This document shows, piece by piece, positions 30,403 to 38,656 of a stretch of DNA of 64,000 bases. The stretch covers positions 682,001-746,000 of the forward strand of contig NZ_JAJPUI010000002.1 of NCBI RefSeq assembly GCF_021390935.1. The letters run 5' to 3'. Both the position numbers and the translations under genes were made by a program. Below the pieces are notes generated by a model. The model was not told the origin of the DNA, did no database searches, and saw only the letters and a list, made by a program, of their open reading frames with translations. How positions within the stretch are numbered: the stretch's first letter is position 1; every line of letters begins with the position of its first letter. The DNA comes from Streptomyces sp. CC228A. Its GTDB lineage: Bacteria; Actinomycetota; Actinomycetes; Streptomycetales; Streptomycetaceae.

Positions 30403-31989
30403 TCAGAAGACCAGCGCCCAGGAGTCAATCTTTCCGGTGTCCCACCAGGCGTTGTCGCTCACGCGCAGCTTCCACGTGCCGTTGGCGCTCTCGGAGGAGG
30501 CGTCGACGGTGTACGTGGTGTTGATGTTGTCACCGCTGCCGCCGGTGCCGTAGTCCTTCAGCGTGTACGCGGTGCCGTCCGGTGCGACGAGCTGGACGCG
30601 CAGGTCACCGATGTACGTGTGCTGGATGTTGACCTCGACCTTGAGGGCGGAGGGGGCGTTGCCGGACCGGTCGGCGACGCTGATCGGCGACTCGACGGTG
30701 GCGTTGTCGTTGATCGTGTAGTCGGCGGTGTTCTCGTAGCGGTCACCGGTGGGCGGCGGGGGCTCCTCGCCGCCGCCGGAGCCCACGTGGAGCAGGAGGT
30801 TCGGGCTGCCGGAGCCCGGGTTGCCGACGACCCCGCTGGTGGCGGCGGTGGTCAGCGCCGAGGACACCTGGGCGGGCGAGGCCGACGGGTTGTTGGCCAG
30901 GTACAGCGCGGCCGCACCCGCGACGTGCGGGGCCGCCATCGACGTGCCGGAGATGGTGTTCGTGGACGTGTCGCTGCTGTTCCACGCCGAGGTGATCGAC
31001 GAGCCCGGCGCGAAGATGTCCAGCACGCTGCCGTAGTTGGAGAAGCTGGAGCGGGCGTCCGAGCTGGTGGTGGAGCCGACCGTGATGGCCTCGGTGACCC
31101 GCGCCGGCGAGTAGTTGGAGGCGTTCGCGTTGGAGTTGCCGGCCGCGATGGCGTAGGTGACGCCGGAGGCGATCGAGTTGCGCACGGCGTTGTCGAGGGT
31201 GGTGTCGGCGCCGCCGCCGAGGCTCATGTTGGCGACGGCCGGCTTCACCGCGTTCTGGGTCACCCAGTCGATGCCGGCGACGACTCCGGCGGTCGTGCCG
31301 GAACCGTTGTCGTCGAGGACGCGGACGGCGACGATCTTGGCCTTCTTGGCGACGCCGTACGCCGAGCCCGCGACGGTGCCGGCGACGTGGGTGCCGTGGC
31401 CGTGGCCGTCCTCGGCGACGTTGTCGTTGTCGACGGCGTCGTAGCCGTTGACGGCGCGGCCGCCGAAGTCGTTGTGGCTGATGCGTACACCGGTGTCGAT
31501 GATGTACGTGGTGACGCCCTCACCGCCCGGGTCCGGGTAGGTGTAGCTCTGGTCCAGCGGGAGGTTCCGCTGGTCGATGCGGTCCAGGCCCCAGGAGGGC
31601 GGGCTCGGCTGCGTGCCGTTGATGGTGAAGACGCGGTCCTGCACCACCGACTTGACGGCCGGGTCGGCGGCGAGCTTCTTCGCCTGCCCCTCGGAGAGCT
31701 CGACGGCGTAGCCGTTGAGGGCGGCCGTGTACGTCTTCTTGATCTTCGCGCCGTACCGCTTCGCGAGGCTCTTGCCGGACGTGCCGTCCGAGTCGGCGCG
31801 GGACTCGTCGAGGGTGACGACGTAGCTGCCGGGCACGGCGTTCGCGTCGCCGGCGTACTGGATGACGCCTTCGGCGGAGCTGCCGGCGGCGGCAGCCGGC
31901 AGGGCGGAGAGGGAGCCGAGGGCGAGGGCGGCGACGGCTATGGCACTGGCTGCGGCGACTCTTCGCCGCGGGGTACGCATCACGGACAT
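30403..31989 (-). CDS. Secreted subtilisin-like serine protease (S8) with C-terminal P domain
   Basis: 528 residues from the ATG at 31989, with GAGGAGG upstream. A Sec signal peptide (about 1-35, cleavage near PAAAA) is followed by an I9 inhibitor propeptide (about 53-124). The S8 catalytic domain has D165 (YIIDTGV), H198 (HGTHVAG), N285 for the oxyanion hole (AAGNSN) and S350 (GTSMAAPH). A glycine/proline linker leads to a C-terminal proprotein-convertase P domain (about 410-528). It should be exported, self-processed and act as an extracellular endopeptidase. Monocistronic with its own terminator. Readings further upstream lack a signal peptide and are rejected. Confidence 0.96.
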   Translation of the reverse strand: MSVMRTPRRRVAAASAIAVAALALGSLSALPAAAAGSSAEGVIQYAGDANAVPGSYVVTLDESRADSDGTSGKSLAKRYGAKIKKTYTAALNGYAVELSEGQAKKLAADPAVKSVVQDRVFTINGTQPSPPSWGLDRIDQRNLPLDQSYTYPDPGGEGVTTYIIDTGVRISHNDFGGRAVNGYDAVDNDNVAEDGHGHGTHVAGTVAGSAYGVAKKAKIVAVRVLDDNGSGTTAGVVAGIDWVTQNAVKPAVANMSLGGGADTTLDNAVRNSIASGVTYAIAAGNSNANASNYSPARVTEAITVGSTTSSDARSSFSNYGSVLDIFAPGSSITSAWNSSDTSTNTISGTSMAAPHVAGAAALYLANNPSASPAQVSSALTTAATSGVVGNPGSGSPNLLLHVGSGGGEEPPPPTGDRYENTADYTINDNATVESPISVADRSGNAPSALKVEVNIQHTYIGDLRVQLVAPDGTAYTLKDYGTGGSGDNINTTYTVDASSESANGTWKLRVSDNAWWDTGKIDSWALVF

Positions 31990-32191
31990 GTGAGGGGTCC
32001 TCCTCATTGGTGGTGCGTTGCTGTGGGGGTTTCTCGGCAGGTGCATGACAACCCCTGTTCGCATGCACGACGAACCACACCACCCTGGAGCGGCGTTGCC
32101 CGTCTCGGTCTGCCAGCCGAAAGATTGACGGATCCATAGGAATCGCACAAGGGTGCCGCCGCATCGGCAACACGTGTGCCACACACCTGAC

Positions 32192-33229
32192 ATGCGGCCC
32201 GCCGGGGACGAGGGCCCGGCCCACATCTGCCACCCGTGCGGAGTCCGATCACCCGTTTCCGAGCTGACCTGGCACTGTCCGCGCTGCGGCGGACCCTGGG
32301 ACCCGGACTGCACGCGGGCCCGGCGCAACGGACGGCGCGCGCCGACCGGATGAACTCCCTGTGGCGCCACGGCGAAGCGCTGCCGTTGTCCGATCCCCGT
32401 ACGTTCCTCGGCGAGGGCTACACCCCGCTGGCGCCCCTCACCTACCGGGTTTCGGCCAAACTCGACTTCCTCATGCCGACGTTGCCGTTCAAGGGCCGCG
32501 GCGCCGTGATGCTCGCCGAACCGGCCCACCGCATCGGGCCGCGCCGCGTGGTCGCGGACAGCAGCGGCACCGCCGGCACGGCGGCCGCCGCGTACTGCGC
32601 CCGCGCCGGGCTCACCTGCACCCTGTACGTCCCCGGGGCCACCGTACCGGCGAAGCCGGAGCAGATCCGGGCGCACGGCGCACGGGTGGAGGCCGTCCCG
32701 GCAACCGGGAGGCGGCCGGGCGGCCCGCGCCGCGGCGGACGAACCGGCACCTTCTCCGCCTCGCACGTCTGCGACCCGCACTTCCTGCACGGCACGAAGA
32801 CGTACGTGTACGAACCGCGGGAGGACCTCGGCGGCCGCCTCCCTCCGTACCCGGCGCTCCCGGTCGTGGGCGGCGCGCTCCTGCCGGGCGCCGCCCTCGC
32901 GGTGGCCGGGCTGCACGCGCACGGCCTGCTCGACCGGCGCCCGCGCCTGCTCGCCGTACAGGCGGAGGCGGTCTCCCCGCCGGCCGCGGCGTACCGGAGG
33001 CGCGGACGACGTGACGTCCGCGGCGCCCGCACCGACCGCGGCGGAAGGCAGCGTCGTCCCGCGCCCGCCGGGGGCCCGTCAGATCCCGCGGGCCGTACGG
33101 GAGTCCGGTGGCGTGTTCCGTACGGTCACGGACGAACAGATCCGGTCACCCCGGCACGACCTGGCGTCCCGGGGCCTGTACGTCGAGCCGACGGCTGCGG
33201 CGTGCCGGGCGTCGGTCAGCACGGACGGG
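32192..33229 (+). pseudogene. Decayed threonine-synthase-like PLP enzyme
   Basis: The remains of a fold-type II PLP enzyme related to threonine synthase. A zinc-ribbon start (ICHPCG...WHCPRCGGP) from an ATG at 32192 runs in one frame, the body (LWRHGEALPLSDPRTFLGEG; LPFKGRGAVMLAE; VVADSSGTAG) in another and the end (AAEGSVVPRPPGARQIPRAV; ASRGLYVEPTAAACRAS) in the first again. Key motifs have changed: the expected SFKDRGA reads PFKGRGA, SGNAG reads SGTAG, and the glycine loop of GNGTL is lost. Two frameshifts plus active-site substitutions indicate genuine decay. The 3' end is replaced by a tandem repeat. Confidence 0.75.
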
Positions 33230-33390
33230 ACTGCGGGGCCAGGGATACGGGGCTGCGGGGCTGCCGGACCAGGGGTACGGGGGCGGGGCTGCGGGGCCAG
33301 GGGTACGGGGGCGGGGCTGCCGGACCAGGGGGCACGGGGGCGGGGCTGCGGGGCCAGGGGGACGGGGGCGGGGCTGCGGGGGCTGTGGGG
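33230..33390. repeat. G-rich minisatellite, about 28 bp x 5
   Basis: Five imperfect copies of GCTGCGGGGCCAGGGG plus TACGGGGGCGGG, with GCTGCCGGACCAGGG variants alternating. It truncates the threonine-synthase-like pseudogene and ends about 40 bases before the stop of the SNF2 gene. G-runs of four to five at regular spacing could form G-quadruplexes. Confidence 0.75.
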
Positions 33391-33432
33391 GCTGAGACGG
33401 GAGGCCGGCGGCGCATCCGCCGCCCCGAGGGG

Positions 33433-35799
33433 TCAGACGCGACCCGACTCCGCGAGCCGGATCTGCTCCTCCTCGACGATCCGTCGGGCCAGCGCACCGT
33501 CGGAGACGTCCACCGCGTCCGGCGCGGCCTCGGCGACGTCACTGCGGCGGGCGTACGCGTCGAACATCCGGGACTTGTCCTCCAGAACCGCCACCAGCCG
33601 CTCGTCCAGGCACTCCGTGGCCAGCAGCCGGTGCACCCGCACCGCGCGCACCTGGCCCATCCGCTGCACGCGGGCCACGGCCTGGTGCTCCAGGCTCGGT
33701 TTGGTCTGCGGCTCGCAGAGGATCACCACGGAGGCGGCCTGGAGGTTGAGCCCGACACCGCCCGACTCGATCTGGGCGAGCAGCACCGCGTGACCGGGCC
33801 GCGCCGTGAACGCGTCCACCAGGTCCTGACGCTCCTGCGCCGGGATGCTGCCCGACAGCGGCCCGAGCGTGTCCGACGGTTCCAGTGCCGTCCGCACCGC
33901 GGCCAGCACGTCCCGGAAGTACGAGAAGACGACGACCTTGCGCCGGCTCTCGGCGGCCTCGGCCACGATCTCCCGCAGCCGCCCCAGCTTCGCCGACGTG
34001 GCGGGATGGGCGTAGGCCGCCCTCCGCATCGCCATGAAGCTGCCGCCGGCCACGGCGTCCTGGTAGGCGGCCCGGTCGGCGGGGCTGAGCTCCTCCCACT
34101 CGTCGGTGTGCAGCAGTCCGGGCAGCTCCGTCAGGACGTCCTCCTGGTTGCGGCGCAGATACGCCGGGGCGACCGCCATGCGGAAGGCCGCGGACCCGAG
34201 GGCCGCGGCCACCGCGCCGACGCCGTCGAGTCCGGGCACCAGCTCGGGCCGCAGGTGGCGGACGAGGTTGCGGAACTCCCCGACGCGGTTCTCCATCGGC
34301 GTACCGGTCATGAAGAGGACGTGCTCCGAGCGGGCGCTCCACGCGGCGACGGCCTGGGAGCGCTGCGTCCGCGGGTTCTTGACGTAGTGGGCCTCGTCGA
34401 CGACCAGCATGGCGGGTGCGGGACTGCTGCCGTCCACGGGGAAGATCCGCAGCGCCTCGTAGTTCGTCACGGCGACACCGCCGCTCGCGCACCACTCGTC
34501 GTACCCCATGCGGCGGTGGTCCCCGTACATCGGCACGAGCGGCAGGCTGCTGCGGGCCTGGATCTCCCGGCTCCAGTTGATCAGCACGCTGGCCGGGCAG
34601 ACGACGAGGAAGTGGCGCCCGCCCTGCGCGGCGAGGTGGGCGAGCGCGGCGATGGCCTGGATGGTCTTGCCGAGCCCCATCTCGTCGCCGAGGACGACCC
34701 TTCGCTGCGCGAGGGCGAAGCGGGCGCCGAACGACTGGTAGCCGCGCAGGGAGACGTTGCAGAGGGTGTCGTCGAGGGGCTGGGCGCGGACGTGCTCGGC
34801 GATCCGGGCGGGCAGGAAGCCCTCGGCGGCCGCCGGGTCGGGGGTCCGGCCGCCGGGACCGTCACCCGGCGCGGCGTCGGAGACCTCCGCGAGGGTGCTG
34901 TAGTACTCGGCGGGCCGCAGTTCGAAGTCGACCCAGGCCTCGACATCGTCGGCCGGGGAACGCAGCAGGTCCACGTTGACCTGCCCGAACAGCAGCGGCA
35001 GGGCACGCCGCTCGGCGTCCTCGACGAGGTCCCGCAGCCGGGTGGCGGCCTCCCTGACCCGGCGGCGCCGCTCCTTGCCGGCGAAGGCCATGCGCAGGCG
35101 GCCGGCGGCGGGCGCGGCGTGCGGCAGCTCCGCGTCCGCGTCCCGTACGAACGTCTCCGCGGCCGCCACCGCCCGGCGGGCTTCGGGGCCCGCCGACACC
35201 AGGAGGTGGAGGGCGATGGCGAGGGCCGTGCTGCGGGGCCGCGGGTCGTCCGGGTCGAGGCGTACGGCGACGTGGTCCCGTACCGCGCCGGCGACGTGCT
35301 GGGCGGCGGCGGCCGCCTGCCGCGCGGTCTGCCTGCTGACGCCGGGGATCCGCTCCAGTTCGTGGCCGGCGGCACGGTGGACGTCGCGGACGCTGGCCAG
35401 ACCGGCGCGCTCCAGGTGGGCGACCTTCACACGGCCTTCGGTGGCGTCCTCGAGCCGGTGGACGGGGATGTTCCCCAGTTCGAGGTCGACGAGCTCCGCC
35501 AGGAGCGCGGCGTGCGCCTCGCGGACCGCGCGGCAGGCGCGGCTGTGGTCGTCGAGCAGGGCGCGCGCCGCGTCGTGCAGCCGCCGCGCCCGGTCGAGGA
35601 GCTCCCGCGTCGCCCGGCCGGGCGACGGCGCACCAGCCGCGCCGGGCGCACCGGCCACGCCGGGCGCACCGGCCTCATCCGGCTCACGCGGCGCCACCGG
35701 TCCCTCGTCCACTCCCGACACCGGCCGCACGCCGTCCCCGCCCGCCATGCCACCGCCCCCGGTGTCCGCCCGCTCGTCACGCCACGTATGCCGCGCCAT
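33433..35799 (-). CDS. SNF2-family DEAD/DEAH ATPase (helicase-like)
   Basis: 788 residues from the ATG at 35799; a GTG at 35814 and an ATG at 35748 are alternatives, none with a good ribosome site. The N-terminal 300 residues are alanine-rich helical, with a helix-hairpin-helix-like segment (VRDVHRAAGHELERIPGVSR) that may bind DNA. The motor follows: motif I DEMGLGKT, Ia VVCPASVLINW, II VVDEAH, III MTGTPMEN, V ESGGVGLN and VI QAVARVQRMGQ. This is an ATP-driven DNA translocase. No methyltransferase or nuclease is adjacent, so a defence role is not indicated. It stands alone on the minus strand. Confidence 0.9.
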   Translation of the reverse strand: MARHTWRDERADTGGGGMAGGDGVRPVSGVDEGPVAPREPDEAGAPGVAGAPGAAGAPSPGRATRELLDRARRLHDAARALLDDHSRACRAVREAHAALLAELVDLELGNIPVHRLEDATEGRVKVAHLERAGLASVRDVHRAAGHELERIPGVSRQTARQAAAAAQHVAGAVRDHVAVRLDPDDPRPRSTALAIALHLLVSAGPEARRAVAAAETFVRDADAELPHAAPAAGRLRMAFAGKERRRRVREAATRLRDLVEDAERRALPLLFGQVNVDLLRSPADDVEAWVDFELRPAEYYSTLAEVSDAAPGDGPGGRTPDPAAAEGFLPARIAEHVRAQPLDDTLCNVSLRGYQSFGARFALAQRRVVLGDEMGLGKTIQAIAALAHLAAQGGRHFLVVCPASVLINWSREIQARSSLPLVPMYGDHRRMGYDEWCASGGVAVTNYEALRIFPVDGSSPAPAMLVVDEAHYVKNPRTQRSQAVAAWSARSEHVLFMTGTPMENRVGEFRNLVRHLRPELVPGLDGVGAVAAALGSAAFRMAVAPAYLRRNQEDVLTELPGLLHTDEWEELSPADRAAYQDAVAGGSFMAMRRAAYAHPATSAKLGRLREIVAEAAESRRKVVVFSYFRDVLAAVRTALEPSDTLGPLSGSIPAQERQDLVDAFTARPGHAVLLAQIESGGVGLNLQAASVVILCEPQTKPSLEHQAVARVQRMGQVRAVRVHRLLATECLDERLVAVLEDKSRMFDAYARRSDVAEAAPDAVDVSDGALARRIVEEEQIRLAESGRV

Positions 35800-35814
35800 C
35801 CTCCCACGAGGCAC

Positions 35815-36209
35815 CGCGCCGCACCCGGGCTACGAGCCCTCGCGGCACACCCGGACGGACCCGGGCAGCGCCCCGCGCCCCGCCGTACGTGCCTCTGCTG
35901 GGCTACCGGACCACCGCGGGCTCGCGCACCCGTACGAGCCGACAGGCGGAGGGGCGTGGCCGAGGGCGCACGCGCGGTCGCCGAGGGGCGTGGCCGAGGG
36001 GGCACGCGCGGTCGCGGAACCGCAGGACCAGGCCACGCCCGCGCCTCGACAGTGCCGGGCACCACGCCGAGAGCCGCAGCGCGTGGCCCTCCCGCCCGGC
36101 CGGCGCACCCGCCCGGCCGCCCTCCGTCGACGGCTCCGCGTCCCGCTCGCACCGCACGGCAGGTCACGGCGGTCCGCACGCGGTACGGGTCACGCACCGA
36201 CCGGCGGGC
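35815..36209. other. Gene-free gap with a two-copy tandem repeat
   Basis: GAGGGGCGTGGCCGAGGG followed by (C/G)GCACGCGCGGTCGC occurs twice in tandem at about 35952-36017. The remainder is arginine/alanine-coding-like G+C-rich sequence in all frames and has no supported gene. Confidence 0.5.
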
Positions 36210-36689
36210 TCAGCCCTGCGGCGACCCGGCCCGGGCGGTACCGCCGTCGGCCACAGCACCGCCCTGACCGGCCGTCAGGAGGCGGTACAGCCGGCGGGCG
36301 TCCTCGGGCAGGTCCCGGCGCCAGCCCATCTCCACGACGGGCCACAGGGCGACCATCCCGCCCCACAAACGCACGCTGACGCCGATGTCGACATGGCAGC
36401 CGTCACCATGGGGCGCCACCCGGAAGTCGTGGCGCGGCACCTGGCTGCCGAGGGGGGTCCAGAGCCGCTCCCCGAGGTAGCTGATCCTGCGCCCCTCATG
36501 GTCCAGCCACCGCTGCAGCAGCGTCTCCCGCCGCCGCCCGGGAAACCGGTAGCGGTAGCTGCCCGCCCGGTCGGCGCGGATCTCGGCGACCCCGGAGTGC
36601 CAGCGGGCGAGGTTGCACCCGTCGGCCAGGAATTCGAACACGTCGGCGGCGGACCGCGGTACGGCCACGGACACTCTCACCTGCGGCAT
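36210..36689 (-). CDS. SRPBCC (START/Bet v 1-like) family protein
   Basis: 159 residues from the ATG at 36689, with GAAGGGGG upstream. MPQVRVSVAVPRSAADVFEF, then LARWHSGVAEI, and the C-terminal helix EDARRLYRLLT give the helix-grip fold of polyketide cyclase/dehydrase-like proteins, which bind hydrophobic ligands. No catalytic motif is diagnostic. It marks the left edge of the accessory island; no biosynthetic cluster is adjacent. Ligand unknown. Confidence 0.85.
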   Translation of the reverse strand: MPQVRVSVAVPRSAADVFEFLADGCNLARWHSGVAEIRADRAGSYRYRFPGRRRETLLQRWLDHEGRRISYLGERLWTPLGSQVPRHDFRVAPHGDGCHVDIGVSVRLWGGMVALWPVVEMGWRRDLPEDARRLYRLLTAGQGGAVADGGTARAGSPQG

Positions 36690-36861
36690 GGGGGCGCCCC
36701 CTTCGTCGAGCACCCCCTCCCTTCCACCCCCGCCGACCGGGATACCGGCCGGCGCCGCGAATTGCCTCGTTCGGCCGCCGAGAGCACCAGGAACGGGAAG
36801 AACGCGGGATCAACCGCACCATCGACGAGCGCACGGCCCGCCCGGCACCGCGCACCCGCCC

Positions 36862-37056
36862 GTCGGCCTCGAAACCGCCGAAGCCGCAGGCACCCCCTGC
36901 GGCAAGGCCGCCACGTCCGACATCGTCGACGCCACCGTCGTGACGACGGCAGCCGGCCTCGGCTCCCTCATCCGGACCTCGGACCCGAACGACATCCGCA
37001 CCATCCTCGACGCCCAGGACATCACGCCCGCCCCTGTGATCCACACCGTCCAGTAG
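36862..37056 (+). pseudogene. Remnant of a PIN-domain (VapC-like) toxin
   Basis: The last 55 residues of this frame, from CGKAATSDIVDATVVTTAAG to SDPNDIRTILDA and the TAG at 37056, match the C-terminal half of streptomycete PIN-domain ribonucleases, which typically read (T)SDVVDA...(V)TSDPDDL. The catalytic N-terminal half and any antitoxin gene are missing; upstream sequence in this frame is proline-rich noise. Family assignment is by motif recall only. Confidence 0.5.
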
Positions 37057-37376
37057 CCGACGGCATCCGACGACCGGCCCGTTCGCAGGCACAGCAATAA
37101 GACGCCCGGTTAGCGACAAACACGGAGAAGGACCACCAGACGAGTGGTGCACACTCACGCAGAAGGCGGCCCGGACCGGCGACGGAGCTGGACCGCGGCT
37201 GCCGCGGTCCACAGACCCTCGGGGTGGTCACCCGGTGGCAGCCACAGCCGCGGCTGCGAATGCCAGTGAGCTCTTTCCAACCTGCTGGTCTGGAGGGTCA
37301 GTTGGGCTGACAGGCAGGTGAAGCCCCTGGTAGATGGGTTTTCGACCAAGAAATCCGTCTCCACCAGAGGCTTCGT

Positions 37377-37509
37377 GTGCTTGTCTACCCGTCGGGCGTC
37401 GACGTGTCCAGCGCTGCCCTGCGCTTCCTGTCCTCCCAGCTCCGTCAGCGCCGCCGGGAGCTCGGTACCCGCTGGCGGCGCCTAAGTGCCGGCCGGCAGG
37501 CCCTGCTCA
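37377..37509 (+). mobile_element. 5' fragment of an IS5-type transposase gene
   Basis: From a GTG at 37377 the frame reads LVYPSGVDVSSAALRFLSSQ and then RWRRLSAGRQALL, the start of the DDE endonuclease-type transposases common in Streptomyces (IS5/IS112-like). The match stops abruptly near 37509, after about 44 residues, where IS3-type sequence begins. The terminal inverted repeat upstream was not identified. The fragment cannot encode a working enzyme. Confidence 0.65.
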
Positions 37510-37695
37510 CGGATCACACTGTCGAAGTGGCTGCGCCGCGCCGACACCGACGAGGGAGCCAGGCCCGCGACGGCATCGGGTGAGTCGGCCGAGCTGCGCG
37601 AGGCCCGCAAGCGCATCCGGCTGCTGGAGCAGGAGAACGAGGTCCTGCGGCGGGCAGCGGCGTATCTGTCGCAGGCGAACCTGCCGGCAAAATGA
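37510..37695 (+). pseudogene. 3' part of IS3-family orfA
   Basis: Encodes ITLSKWLRRADTDEGA, then the leucine-zipper part ELREARKRIRLLEQENEVLR and the tail AAAYLSQANLPAK. This is the C-terminal half of an IS3 OrfA (end of the HTH plus multimerisation zipper). The start of the HTH is lost at the junction with the IS5-type fragment. The stop overlaps orfB as ATGA in the sequence AAAATGATG, where IS3 elements commonly make a frameshifted OrfAB fusion. Confidence 0.7.
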
Positions 37696-38583
37696 TGTAC
37701 CCGCTCGTCCGCGAGCTGGCCGCCGCCGCTGCCCCTCACCGGGTGCCGGTGGCGGTGACGTGCCGGGTGCTCGGGCTGGCCCGCCAGCCCTACTACCGGT
37801 GGCTGGCCTCACCGGTCACCGATTCCGAGCTCGCCGGGGCATACCGGGCCAACGCCCTGTTCGACGCGCACCGCGACGATCCCGAGTTCGGCCACCGCTT
37901 TCTCCTCGACGAGGCTCGCGCCGCCGGTGAGGCGATGGCGGAACGGACCGCCTGGCGGATCTGCCGGGACAACCGCTGGTGGAGTGCCTTCGGCAAACGC
38001 AGGGGGCCGCGGGAAGAACGCCAAGTCCGGGCCACCGGTCCATGACGACCTGGTGCGGCGCGACTTCACCGCGGACGGGCCGAACCGGTTACGGCTCACG
38101 GACATCACCGAACACGCGACCGGCGAGGGCAAGCTGTATCTGTGTGCCGTCAAGGACGTGTACTCGGGCCGCATCGTGGGCTACTCCATCGACGCCCGGA
38201 TGGAGTCCCGCCTCGCCGTGACCGCGCTGGAGTCCGCCGTCGCCCGCCGCGGCCAGGTGGCCGGTTGCGTGGTGCATTCGGACCGCGGCTCGCAGTTCCG
38301 GTCACGGAAGGTTGCTGCCGTACTCACTCGGCACAGCCTGGTCGGCTCGATGGGCCGCGTCGGGGCCGCCGGCGACAACGCCGCCATGGAGAGCTTCTTC
38401 GCACTGCTGCAGAAGAACGTCCTCGACCGCCGCACTTGGGCAACTCGACAGGAGCTGCGGATCGCGATCGTCACCTGGATCGAGCGGACCTACCACCGGC
38501 GTCGGCGCCAGAGACGTCTGGGCCGATTGACCCCCATCGAGTACGAGACCATCATGACCCCACCCGCAGCTCTGGCTGCATAA
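37692..38583 (+). pseudogene. IS3-family orfB transposase, frameshifted
   Basis: The N-terminal HTH_21-like part (MMYPLVRELAAAAAPHRVPV ... WSAFGKRRG) ends in a stop at 38043-38045. The catalytic rve domain continues in another frame: RGKNAKSGPPVHDDLVRRDF, D of LTDITEH, D of HSDRGSQFRS and E of NAAMESFFALLQ, so the DDE triad is intact. Removing one G from the GGGGG run at about 37999-38005 restores a single frame of ordinary length. Either an inactivating insertion or a sequence error. Confidence 0.8.
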
Positions 38584-38656
38584 ACCCCGCTGTCACCCGA
38601 TCGTGCAGCAGTCCCGGCTGTGGAACACCGCCCAGTCAACTCGTCGATGCCCAGCG

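Larger units (their letters stand above)
37510..38616 (+). mobile_element. Truncated IS3-family element
   Basis: Contains the end of orfA, a complete-length but frameshifted orfB, and a probable right end near TGTCACCCGATCGTGCAGCA (about 38591-38610). The left end and the first half of orfA are missing, replaced by the IS5-type fragment. No matching left inverted repeat or target duplication was found, so the element looks immobile. Confidence 0.7.

Noticed and set aside
33433..35799. SNF2 ATPase as part of a DISARM- or Dnd-like defence system
   Set aside because: No methyltransferase, nuclease or other defence gene is adjacent, and it lies outside the low-G+C island.
36613..37056. A complete 147-residue gene containing the PIN-like C-terminus
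   Set aside because: The first 80 residues are proline-rich and overlap the 5' end of the SRPBCC gene on the other strand; only the last 55-65 residues resemble a protein family, so it is listed as a remnant.
37692..38583. Programmed frameshift as the explanation for the split orfB
   Set aside because: IS3-type frameshifting occurs between orfA and orfB, not in the middle of orfB; the break here is within a run of five G and needs one base removed.
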